A DNA stretch of 64,000 bases from Ollibium composti (lineage in GTDB: Bacteria; Pseudomonadota; Alphaproteobacteria; Rhizobiales; Rhizobiaceae): assembly GCF_004801285.1 (NCBI RefSeq), contig NZ_SSNY01000012.1:104983-168982 (forward strand), written 5' to 3'. This document shows positions 51,217 to 58,925 of this stretch, one piece after another. The notes below the pieces were generated by a model. It was not told the origin of the DNA and did no database searches. It worked only from the letters and a program-made list of their open reading frames with translations. The position numbers and the translations under genes are program-made. How positions within the stretch are numbered: the stretch's first letter is position 1; each line of letters starts with the position of its first letter.

Positions 51217-52709
51217 GCGCGACCGGCCCCGATACCCTGCCGCTGGGCCGCCGGCCCGAAGGGCGCACGCTTTTGACGGCGAGCTGGGTGCTCGGCCACA
51301 AGGACGGCGCCCATCGGCTGCTGCGCAACGGCGAGGTGGTGTTCGAGAACGGCGAAATCCTGTTCGTCGGCCACGGCTTTTCAGGCGAGGTGGCGCGCCG
51401 CGTCGACTTCGGCGAGGCGCTCGTCAGCCCCGGCCTGATCGACCTCGACGCGCTGTCGGACCTCGACACCACCATCCTCGGCATCGACCATCATCCCGGC
51501 TGGGCCAAGGGCCGCGTGTGGCCGCGCTCCTATGTCGAGCGCGGGCCGTATGAAATGTATTCGCCCGACGAACTGGCGTTCCAGAAGCGGTTCGCCTTCG
51601 GCCAGCTTCTGCTCAACGGCATCACAACGGCGGTGCCCATCGCCTCGCTGTTCTACCGCGAGTGGGGCGAGACGGTCGCCGAATTCGACGCCGCCGCCGA
51701 CGCGGCCGGCGAACTCGGCCTTCGAGTCTACCTCAGCCCCGCCTACCGCTCCGGCGGCATGGTGCTGGAGGAGCCCGGCCGCATGGAGCCGGTGTTCGAC
51801 GAGGCGCGCGGCCTTGCCGGGCTCGCAGACGCCATCGCCTTCATCGAACGGCAGGACGGCCGCCATGGCGGGCTGGTGCGGGGCATGCTCGTTCCCGATC
51901 GGGTGGAAACCTCGACGCTCGGCCTGCTTGAGCGCACGGACGCCGCCGCCCGCGACCTCGGCTGCAAGATCCGCCTGCACATGGCGCAGGGCGGCATGGA
52001 AGTCGATACGGTGCGCAAGCTGCATGGCTCCACGGCACCCGTATGGCTGGCGCGCGCCGGGCTGCTGAGCGACCGGCTGATCGCACCGCACGCCACCAAC
52101 GCCACCGAAGAAGACCTCGGGCTCTATGCCGAACACGGCGTCTCCATCGTCCATTGCCCGCTGGTTTCGGCGCGTGGAGGCAGTACGCTCAATTCCTTCT
52201 CCGCCTGCCGCAAGCGCGGCATCAACATCGCCATGGGAACCGACACCACGCCGCCCGACATGCTGATGAACCTGCTGGTCGGGCTGATCGCCTGCCGCGT
52301 CAACGACCGGGCGCCTGACAGGATACGCTGCGCCGACCTGTTCGACGCCGCGACGCTCGGCGGGGCGAGGGCGCTCGGCCGCGACGACCTCGGCCGGCTT
52401 GCGCCCGGCGCCCGCGCCGACATCGCCGTGTTCGGGCTGGACGACGTGGCGATGGCGCCCTCCATCGACCCGATCACCACGCTGGTTGTCGGCGGTTCGG
52501 GCAAGGTCACGCGCGCCACCTTCGTCGATGGCCGCGTCGCCATGCTGTCCGGCAAGGTCGCCGGCATCGACATGGCCGCCGCGCGCAGGCAGGCGCAGGC
52601 GCAGTACGACCGCCTGATCGCCAAGTATCCCGAGCGAAGCTGGGACAATCCCCCGGTGGCCGAAATCTTCCCGCCGAGCTATCCGATAGAGGACGACGCA
52701 CATGGGTGA
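51213..52709 (+). CDS. Amidohydrolase family protein lacking the HxH motif (copy 2)
   Basis: A 498-residue paralogue of the protein at 41336, aligned end to end (for example RPEGRTLLTASWVLGHKDG here and RPKGPTLLSAAWLLAHRDG there). It has the same loss of the first metal motif: PGLIDLDAL at residues 73-81, so Asp79 and Leu81 replace the two histidines. RLHMAQGGMEV, the His in LIAPHATNAT and the Asp in MGTDTTPPDML remain. It overlaps codA-like and ATPase genes at its ends, so it is firmly part of the importer operon. Function unknown within the fold. Confidence 0.83.
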   Translation: MSATGPDTLPLGRRPEGRTLLTASWVLGHKDGAHRLLRNGEVVFENGEILFVGHGFSGEVARRVDFGEALVSPGLIDLDALSDLDTTILGIDHHPGWAKGRVWPRSYVERGPYEMYSPDELAFQKRFAFGQLLLNGITTAVPIASLFYREWGETVAEFDAAADAAGELGLRVYLSPAYRSGGMVLEEPGRMEPVFDEARGLAGLADAIAFIERQDGRHGGLVRGMLVPDRVETSTLGLLERTDAAARDLGCKIRLHMAQGGMEVDTVRKLHGSTAPVWLARAGLLSDRLIAPHATNATEEDLGLYAEHGVSIVHCPLVSARGGSTLNSFSACRKRGINIAMGTDTTPPDMLMNLLVGLIACRVNDRAPDRIRCADLFDAATLGGARALGRDDLGRLAPGARADIAVFGLDDVAMAPSIDPITTLVVGGSGKVTRATFVDGRVAMLSGKVAGIDMAAARRQAQAQYDRLIAKYPERSWDNPPVAEIFPPSYPIEDDAHG

Positions 52710-53688
52710 GACAGCCAGCGAGCCGATCCTTCAGGTCCGCAACCTCAAGGTCGAGTTTCCCGGACGGCGCGGCGTGGTGACGGCGCTGTCGGACGTCGCG
52801 CTGGATATCCGGCCGGGCGAGATCCTCGGCGTCGTCGGCGAATCGGGCGCCGGCAAGTCGATGACCGGGCTGGCGATCCAGGGCTTGCTCGAATATCCGG
52901 GTCGCATCGCCGAAGGCGAAATCCGTCTCGGCGGGCGGCGCATCGACAATCTCGACGACCGCGCGCTGGAAAAAATCCGCGGCCGCGAGATCGGCGCCAT
53001 CTTCCAGGATCCGCTGACCTCGCTCAATCCGCTGTTCACGGTCGGCGCGCAGCTGGAGGAAACGATCCGCCAGCATCTCGGACTCGGCAAGGCGGAGGCG
53101 AGGGAGCGGGCGGTCGCCTTGTTGCAGGATGTCGGCATTCCCTCGCCGCGCGAGCGCGTCGACCAGTATCCGCACCAGTTCTCCGGCGGCATGCGGCAGC
53201 GCGTGGTGATCGCGCTGGCGCTGGCCGCGTCGCCCAAGCTCATCATCGCCGACGAGCCGACGACGGCGCTGGACGTATCGATCCAGGCACAGATCATTTC
53301 GCTGCTGCGCAAGCTGTGCAAGGAAAAGCAGACCGCCGTCATGCTGGTGACGCACGACATGGGCGTCATCGCCGAGGCGGCCGACCGCGTGGCGGTGATG
53401 TATGCCGGCCGGCTGATCGAGATCGGCCCGGTCGAGCAGGTGCTGCGCGCACCCGCCCATCCCTATACGCGCGGGCTGATGGCCTCGATCCCGACGCTCG
53501 GCGCGCGTGTCGAACGCCTCAACCAGATCGACGGCTCGATGCCGCGGCTGGACGCCATTCCGCCGGGCTGCGCCTTCAATCCGCGCTGCACGTCGGCCGG
53601 GCCGCGCTGCACGCGCGAGCGGCCCGAACTCGCGCCGGTCGGCCACGGCATGAGTGCGTGCTGGCTGAACGCGGGAGGGATCGCCTGA
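52702..53688 (+). CDS. Peptide/nickel-type ABC ATPase 1 (OppD/DppD family)
   Basis: A 328-residue ATPase with Walker A GESGAGKSM, signature QFSGGMRQRVVIALALA, Walker B LIIADEPTTALDV and the C-terminal oligopeptide-transporter extension with cysteines (CAFNPRCTSAGPRC) seen in DppD/OppD. The ATG overlaps the amidohydrolase stop by 8 bases. It functions as one half of the ATPase pair of the importer. Confidence 0.94.
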   Translation: MGETASEPILQVRNLKVEFPGRRGVVTALSDVALDIRPGEILGVVGESGAGKSMTGLAIQGLLEYPGRIAEGEIRLGGRRIDNLDDRALEKIRGREIGAIFQDPLTSLNPLFTVGAQLEETIRQHLGLGKAEARERAVALLQDVGIPSPRERVDQYPHQFSGGMRQRVVIALALAASPKLIIADEPTTALDVSIQAQIISLLRKLCKEKQTAVMLVTHDMGVIAEAADRVAVMYAGRLIEIGPVEQVLRAPAHPYTRGLMASIPTLGARVERLNQIDGSMPRLDAIPPGCAFNPRCTSAGPRCTRERPELAPVGHGMSACWLNAGGIA

Positions 53689-54674
53689 TGACCACGACCA
53701 AAACGAAACCGGCGCTGACCGTCGAGCATCTCGTCAAGACCTTCGATGTCTCGGCACCCTGGCTCAACCGCGTGATGGAGGGCAAGCCGCGCCAGCTCCT
53801 GCAAGCGGTCAACGACATCAGCTTCGCCGTTCCAGCCGGCGGCTGCCTCAGCCTCGTCGGCGAGAGCGGCTGCGGCAAGTCGACGGTGGCACGGCTGGTG
53901 ACCGGGCTGCATAAATCCGACAGCGGCGAGATCCGCTTCGCACCGGGCCGGAGCGGCGCGCCGCTGTCCGCCCAGATGATTTTCCAGGACCCTTATGCCT
54001 CGCTCAATCCGCGCTGGCGGGTGAAGAACATCATCGCCGAGCCGTTGCGTGAACTGAAGCTGCGCAAGACCGCCGCCGAAATCGGCGACCGGGTGGAGGA
54101 ACTGCTCCTGACGGTCGGCCTGTCGCCGTCCGACGGGGAAAAATTCCCGCACGAGTTTTCCGGTGGCCAGCGCCAACGCATTTCCATCGCGCGGGCGCTC
54201 GCCAGCGAGCCGGAATTCCTCGTCTGCGACGAGCCGACCTCGGCGCTCGACGTCTCCGTGCAGGCGCAGGTGCTGAACCTGATGCGCCGCTTGCAGGACG
54301 AATTCGGCCTGACCTACCTGTTCATCAGCCACGACATGAGCGTGGTGCGCCACATGTCCGACCGCATCGCGGTCATGTATCTCGGCCGCATCGTCGAGGA
54401 AGGCGACACCGAGACGATCTTCGCCGATCCGCGCCATCCCTATACGCAGCTGCTGTTGCAGACGATCCCCAACATCGAGGAGCCGAACCGCGACCGCGTC
54501 GTCGTGCCGGGCGAAGTGCCGAGCCCGCTCAAGCCGCCGTCCGGCTGCACCTTCCATCCGCGCTGCCCGCTGGCGACGGCGCGCTGCTCGGCCGAGGTTC
54601 CGGCGGTGCGCACGCTTTCCAGCAACACGCGTGTCGCCTGTCACCTTGTGGAAGACGTGCCGGTGCCGGCCTGA
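53688..54674 (+). CDS. Peptide/nickel-type ABC ATPase 2 (OppF/DppF family)
   Basis: A 328-residue ATPase with Walker A GESGCGKST, signature EFSGGQRQRISIARALA, Walker B FLVCDEPTSALDV and the C-terminal CTFHPRCPLATARC cysteine motif. The ATG overlaps the first ATPase stop (TGATG). It closes the operon. The convergent GntR gene ends four bases after its stop. Confidence 0.94.
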   Translation: MTTTKTKPALTVEHLVKTFDVSAPWLNRVMEGKPRQLLQAVNDISFAVPAGGCLSLVGESGCGKSTVARLVTGLHKSDSGEIRFAPGRSGAPLSAQMIFQDPYASLNPRWRVKNIIAEPLRELKLRKTAAEIGDRVEELLLTVGLSPSDGEKFPHEFSGGQRQRISIARALASEPEFLVCDEPTSALDVSVQAQVLNLMRRLQDEFGLTYLFISHDMSVVRHMSDRIAVMYLGRIVEEGDTETIFADPRHPYTQLLLQTIPNIEEPNRDRVVVPGEVPSPLKPPSGCTFHPRCPLATARCSAEVPAVRTLSSNTRVACHLVEDVPVPA

Positions 54675-54677
54675 TCC

Positions 54678-55364
54678 TCAGGCGGAGAAGGCCAGGGCTG
54701 CCCTGAGGTCGTTGGAGGGGCGGCGAATCTCGTTGAGGTCGAGTTCGGACTCCACATGCTCCAAATGATGCTCCATCAGCCGGATCGCCTTTTCGGAGTC
54801 GCCTTTGGCGATCGCTTCGACGATCTCGGCGTGCTCGTCCGGCCCGCAGTTGAAGCGGTTGTTGTTGCGGTAGACGGCGGTGATGAGCGAGGTGCGCGCG
54901 ATCAGGTCGCGCATGGTGCCGAACAGGAAGTCGGAGCCGACGATTTCGGCGAGCAGAAGGTGGAAGCCGCCCGACAGCTTGATGATATCGGTCGTCATGT
55001 CCTTCTCGTTGGCGAGCCTCTCCTTGGCAACATGGCTGCGCAGCCGGGTGAGGTCGGCCTTGGTGTTGGCCTCGCAAAGCCGCTCGACGACGCGGCGCTC
55101 GACGCAGCGGCGCACGTGGAAGACGTCCTTGGCATCGTCGACCGACGGCTGGCACACGAAGGCGCCGCGGTTGGGGATGATCGTCACCAGCCCGTCGCGC
55201 TCGAGGGCGACCAGCGCCTGGCGCACGCGCGCGCGGCTGACGTCGAAGATGGAGGCAAGCTGCTCTTCCTTGAGCTGGACGCCGGGGCGCAGGCGCCGCT
55301 CGGCGATGGAGAGCCAGACGCGCTCAACGATCTGCTGTGTCGATATTTCGATTCGCTCGGTCAT
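54678..55364 (-). CDS. GntR family regulator, FCD type (regulator 1)
   Basis: A 228-residue regulator. The N-terminal winged helix has the GntR pattern ERVWLSIAERRLRPGVQLKE with EEQLASIFDVSRARVRQAL and GLVTIIPNRGAFV. The C-terminal all-alpha FCD domain shows metal/effector histidines in GGFHLLLAEIVG and RLMEHHLEHVE. It is convergent with the importer operon and divergent from the flavin-reductase gene. Inverted repeats in its own promoter region are likely operators. It probably senses a metabolite of the imported compound. Confidence 0.92.
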   Translation of the reverse strand: MTERIEISTQQIVERVWLSIAERRLRPGVQLKEEQLASIFDVSRARVRQALVALERDGLVTIIPNRGAFVCQPSVDDAKDVFHVRRCVERRVVERLCEANTKADLTRLRSHVAKERLANEKDMTTDIIKLSGGFHLLLAEIVGSDFLFGTMRDLIARTSLITAVYRNNNRFNCGPDEHAEIVEAIAKGDSEKAIRLMEHHLEHVESELDLNEIRRPSNDLRAALAFSA

Positions 55365-55440
55365 TTCCGTCTCCGCCGTGATGCAGACAAGCGTCATGGG
55401 AAAATAAATGTCAATCGGCAGCGCTCGCAATTTTGAGGGC

Positions 55441-55477
55441 ATTATTGTAGACAATAATATAGGTTTATTGTACATAA
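55441..55477. promoter_or_regulatory. GntR-type operators between regulator 1 and flavin reductase
   Basis: ATTATTGT-AG-ACAATAAT (55441-55458) is a perfect inverted repeat with 8-bp arms. A second element, TTATTGTACATAA (55465-55477), follows within the same divergent promoter region. The ATTGT-NN-ACAAT core fits FCD-type GntR operators and recurs at 57741-57754 before the second GntR gene. Confidence 0.65.
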
Positions 55478-55503
55478 AATCAAATCGTATCGGGAGCCGC
55501 CAC

Positions 55504-56142
55504 ATGGAGTTCGATTTCACGGCGCTGGAGCCGGAAGGCCGGTATCGGCTGCTGACGAACTTCGTCGGCCCGCGCCCGATCGCGCTGGTGACGACGCGCT
55601 CGGCCGCCGGCCACGACAATGCGGCGCCGATGAGCTTCTTCAACGTTTTCTCGCACGATCCGCCGATCGTGGTGCTGGGCATCCAGCCGCGCCTGAACGG
55701 CGACGAGAAGGACACCGTCGCCAATATCCGACGCACTGGCGAATTCGTCGTCAACATGGTGGACATGGCACTGTCGCAGCAGATGCTCATTTGCGGGCTC
55801 GGTTTCGGCAGCGAGATCGACGAGTTGAAGATGGCCGGGCTGCGAGCCGGGGCGTGCAGCAAGATCGGCGTCAGCTATGTCGCCGACGCGCCCTGCTCGA
55901 TGGAGTGCCGGGTGGAGCGGTTGATCGACTATCCGCGCCGCGTGCTGGTGCTCGGCGAAGTGGTCAATATGCACGTCAGGCGCGACTGCCTCGACGCGGA
56001 GGGCCGCTACGTCAATCCAGACGTCTACCAGCCGATCGCCCGCCTGCACGCCGACAACTACATCACCTCCGACCGCCAGCTCGTCCTGAAGGCTCCGCCG
56101 ATCAGCGATTTCGCCAATCCCCCCGCCAGCCGGCGGCGTTGA
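55504..56142 (+). CDS. Flavin reductase family protein (FMN-binding split barrel)
   Basis: A 212-residue flavoprotein of the flavin-reductase/DUF447-like split-barrel family. The N-terminal pattern GPRPIALVTTRSAAGHDNAA with PMSFFNVFSHDPP and NIRRTGEFVVNMV is typical. It would provide reduced FMN to a monooxygenase or act itself as an FMN oxidoreductase. No partner monooxygenase gene is seen beside it. The ATG at 55504 is used because the operators occupy the upstream frame. Confidence 0.88.
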   Translation: MEFDFTALEPEGRYRLLTNFVGPRPIALVTTRSAAGHDNAAPMSFFNVFSHDPPIVVLGIQPRLNGDEKDTVANIRRTGEFVVNMVDMALSQQMLICGLGFGSEIDELKMAGLRAGACSKIGVSYVADAPCSMECRVERLIDYPRRVLVLGEVVNMHVRRDCLDAEGRYVNPDVYQPIARLHADNYITSDRQLVLKAPPISDFANPPASRRR

Positions 56143-56153
56143 AAGATTTGCCC

Positions 56154-56894
56154 GTGCATATTCTTCTCATCAATCCCAATTCCACCGCATCCATGACCTC
56201 GCTGGCGCATGAAAGCGCGCTGCGCGTGGTGCAGCCGACGACGCGCGTCAGCGCGGTCAACCCGCAGGAAACGCCCGTCAGCATCGAAGGCGCCGCCGAC
56301 GAGGCGCTGTCGGTTCCCGGCATGCTGGCCGAAATCCGCAAGGGCGAGCGCGACGGCGTCGATGCCTATGTGATCGCCTGCTTCGACGATCCGGGCCTGC
56401 ACGCAGCGCGCGAAATCGCGCGCGGGCCGGTGATCGGCATCTGCCAGGCCGGCATCCAGGTCGCCATGACCGTTAGCCGGCGGTTTTCGGTCGTCACCAC
56501 CTTGCCGCGCTCCATTCCCATCATCGAGGAACTGGTGAGCGCCTACGGTGCCGAGCGCCATTGCCGCAATGTGCGCGCCATCGACCTGCCGGTCCTCGGC
56601 CTGGAGGAAGACCCCGAGCGCTCGGAACGCCTGCTGGTGGCCGAGATCGCCAAGGCGAAGAAGGAAGACCGCGCCGAAGCCATCGTGCTCGGCTGTGCCG
56701 GCATGTCGGCGCTGTGCGAGCGCCTGACGCTGGCGACCGGCATTCTGGTCATCGACGGCGTGACGGCGGCGGTAAAGTTCGCCGAAGCGTTGGTCGGCGC
56801 CGGCTATGCGACCTCCAAGGTGGGCGGCTACGATTTTCCCACAGTGAAAAGCCCGGTCGCGATCCACAAGGACATGGTGCGCGGATCGGCCTAA
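56154..56894 (+). CDS. Asp/Glu/hydantoin racemase family protein
   Basis: A racemase-fold protein of about 246 residues. Two catalytic cysteines are in place: YVIACFDDPG and IVLGCAGMSAL, with the N-terminal ILLINPNSTASMT characteristic of hydantoin or Asp/Glu racemases. The start chosen is GTG (VHILLINPN). A TTG overlapping the previous stop is possible. It follows the flavin reductase closely, so both belong to a unit under regulator 1. Hydantoin-like or amino acid substrates fit the surrounding amidohydrolases. Confidence 0.88.
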   Translation: MHILLINPNSTASMTSLAHESALRVVQPTTRVSAVNPQETPVSIEGAADEALSVPGMLAEIRKGERDGVDAYVIACFDDPGLHAAREIARGPVIGICQAGIQVAMTVSRRFSVVTTLPRSIPIIEELVSAYGAERHCRNVRAIDLPVLGLEEDPERSERLLVAEIAKAKKEDRAEAIVLGCAGMSALCERLTLATGILVIDGVTAAVKFAEALVGAGYATSKVGGYDFPTVKSPVAIHKDMVRGSA

Positions 56895-56918
56895 GCACGA
56901 TGCCGAAAAGTTGCCGCG

Positions 56919-57680
56919 TCAGCGCCCGGCACTCGCCAGCAGTCCGCGCCGCTCGGCATACCGCTTGAGGATATCGGCGGTGTCGCCGCGCGTCGGCGGC
57001 GCTTGCAGGTCGGCCCTTACGGCAACGGCTTCCAGGTGTCGCAGCATCAGTTCCTCCGCCGCGCTGGTGTCGCCGGCCTGCAAGGCCGCGATGATGCGCT
57101 CGTGCTCGTCCACGGCGCATTCGGAGGAATGGTCGCGGGCGAAGCGGGCGAGGATCAGCGAGCCGCGCGAGACGATTTCGCGCACGAAGCGCGTCAGTGA
57201 CGGCGAGCCGGTCAGTTCCGCAAGCAGGATGTGGAACTCGCCGGCCAGCCGGATCGACGCCGGCCCGCCGACGGACTGCGCCTGCTTTTCCTGCTCCACA
57301 TGGGCGCGAAGCCGGCCGCAATCCCGCTCGTTGAGTTGGCCTGCCAGCCGGTGCACGACCTCCGCTTCGAGCATGCGCCTGAGCGCGAAGATGTCGCGCG
57401 CATCCTCCGCCGTCGGCTCCGATACGGACGCGCCCTTGTTGGCCTGCAATTCGATCAGGCCGTCGCCGCGCAATTGCTGAAGTGCTGCGCGCACGCTGGT
57501 GCGGCTGACGGCGAATTGTTCGGCGATCACGTCTTCCGAAAGCTTGGTTCCGGGCCGGAGCGCCTGTTCGAGAATCGCTTCGCGCAGGGCGCTGTAGACG
57601 AGATCGGCGCGGCTCTGTTTCGGCTCCACGGCATCGGCTCCGGCTGCTTGGCCACGGGACTGGAGAATCGGCTTGGCCAC
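56919..57680 (-). CDS. GntR family regulator, FCD type (regulator 2)
   Basis: A 253-residue regulator. The winged helix reads DLVYSALREAILEQALRPG, EDVIAEQFAVSRTSVRAAL and GLIELQANKGASV. The FCD domain has LAGEFHILLAELTG and LMLRHLEAVAVR. The start is taken as GTG at 57680. An ATG at 57740 would overlap the operator-like repeat and is less likely. It is divergent from the aap-like importer and so probably controls it. Convergent with the racemase gene, 25 bases apart. Confidence 0.88.
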   Translation of the reverse strand: MAKPILQSRGQAAGADAVEPKQSRADLVYSALREAILEQALRPGTKLSEDVIAEQFAVSRTSVRAALQQLRGDGLIELQANKGASVSEPTAEDARDIFALRRMLEAEVVHRLAGQLNERDCGRLRAHVEQEKQAQSVGGPASIRLAGEFHILLAELTGSPSLTRFVREIVSRGSLILARFARDHSSECAVDEHERIIAALQAGDTSAAEELMLRHLEAVAVRADLQAPPTRGDTADILKRYAERRGLLASAGR

Positions 57681-57691
57681 CCATTCGAAAT

Positions 57692-57754
57692 CACAATAGC
57701 AGACAATTTTCAAAAGGCGGTGTTGCCGGCTGCACGCCATTATTGTACACAATA
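57692..57754. promoter_or_regulatory. GntR-type operators before the amino acid importer
   Basis: TATTGT-AC-ACAATA (57741-57754) is a perfect inverted repeat, and CACAATAGCAGACAAT (57692-57707) carries two ACAAT half-sites on one strand. They lie between regulator 2 and aapJ-like. The core matches the operator at 55441. Confidence 0.6.
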
Positions 57755-57826
57755 GATGTGTGCATTCGTGACAGCCAAAGAATGCGAACGAAGGGCGCAC
57801 GCAACGGTTCAAACGGGAGGAACTTC

Positions 57827-58855
57827 ATGAACAAGAGCCTATTGTCGGCAAGCGCTGCGTGCGCACTAGGTCTGCTCGGCGCGCTGGCGCCGGCCGTTTC
57901 CCACGCCGATACGCTGGACACGGTCAAGCAGCGCGGCAAGCTGATTTGCGGCGTTTCGCTGGCCACGCCGGGCTTCGCCGCGCCCGACGACAAGGGTCGC
58001 ATGGGCGGCTTCGACGCCGACATCTGCCGCGCCGTCGCGGCCGCCGTCTTCGGTGACGGCGACAAGGTGGATTTCGTGCCCACCAACATCAACACCCGCT
58101 TCCAGGCCCTGCAATCGGGCGAGATCGACGTGCTGTCCAGGCAGACGACGCAGACCTTCTCGCGCGACGCCTCGCTCGGCCTCGATTTCGGCCCCGCCGT
58201 CTTCTACGACGGCCAGGGCCTGATGGTGCCGAAGGACCTCGGCGTTTCCAGCGCCAAGGAACTGAAGGACGCGGCGATCTGCACGCTGCCCGGCACCACG
58301 ACGGCGCAGAACCTCACCGATTTCTTCGGCGCGCAGGGCGCGAAGTTCGAGATGGTGGTGTTCGAGAGCCCCGACGAGAACCGCGCCGCCTTCTACAGCG
58401 GTCGCTGCCAGGCGATCTCATCCGACCGTTCCGACTTAGCCTCGATCCGCGCCGTCGCCAACAATCCCGACGACTATGTCGTGCTGCCGGAGACCATCTC
58501 GAAGGAACCGCTGGCGCCGGCCGTTCGGCAGAACGATTCCAACTGGCGCGACATCGTTTCCTGGACGGCGTGGATGCTGATGGCGGCCGAAGAAAAAGGC
58601 ATCACCCAGGCCAATGTCGACGAGAAGCTGAAGAGCGACGACGCCGAGGTGCAGCGCATGCTGGGCGTCACCGACGACCTTGGCCCGATGCTCAAGCTCG
58701 ACAAGGCGTGGGGCTACAACGTCGTCAAGGCCGTCGGCAACTACGGCGAGGTGTTCGAGCGCAACCTCGGCGAAAAGACCAAGCTCGGCATGACGCGCGG
58801 CCCCAACACGCAGTGGAACAAGGGCGGCCTGCTCTACGCTCCGCCGTTCCGCTGA
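57827..58855 (+). CDS. aapJ: General amino acid ABC transporter binding protein (AapJ-like)
   Basis: A 342-residue periplasmic binding protein (family 3) with signal peptide (ACALGLLGALAPAVSHADT). The mature part LDTVKQRGKLICGVSLATPG, FDADICRAVAAAVFG and EIDVLSRQTTQTFSRD matches AapJ/BztA-type broad L-amino acid binders. GGGAGG precedes the ATG. It is followed by a hairpin and two permeases (aapQ-, aapM-like). Confidence 0.92.
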   Translation: MNKSLLSASAACALGLLGALAPAVSHADTLDTVKQRGKLICGVSLATPGFAAPDDKGRMGGFDADICRAVAAAVFGDGDKVDFVPTNINTRFQALQSGEIDVLSRQTTQTFSRDASLGLDFGPAVFYDGQGLMVPKDLGVSSAKELKDAAICTLPGTTTAQNLTDFFGAQGAKFEMVVFESPDENRAAFYSGRCQAISSDRSDLASIRAVANNPDDYVVLPETISKEPLAPAVRQNDSNWRDIVSWTAWMLMAAEEKGITQANVDEKLKSDDAEVQRMLGVTDDLGPMLKLDKAWGYNVVKAVGNYGEVFERNLGEKTKLGMTRGPNTQWNKGGLLYAPPFR

Positions 58856-58862
58856 AGACGCC

Positions 58863-58891
58863 GGCCTGCGCCCGCCTGACGTGCGCAGGCC
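58863..58891 (+). terminator. Hairpin between aapJ-like and aapQ-like genes
   Basis: GGCCTGCGC and GCGCAGGCC form a perfect 9-bp stem with an 11-base loop, 7 bases after the binding-protein stop. Like the other hairpins after binding-protein genes here, it probably lowers downstream expression or protects the upstream mRNA. Confidence 0.65.
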
Positions 58892-58925
58892 GCCTTCGTC
58901 AAATCCTTCCGGCGGCGGTGTCGCG

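Noticed and set aside
54678..55862. Longer start for GntR regulator 1
   Set aside because: The added residues would be antisense to the flavin reductase gene and cover the operators. The winged helix begins right after the ATG at 55364.
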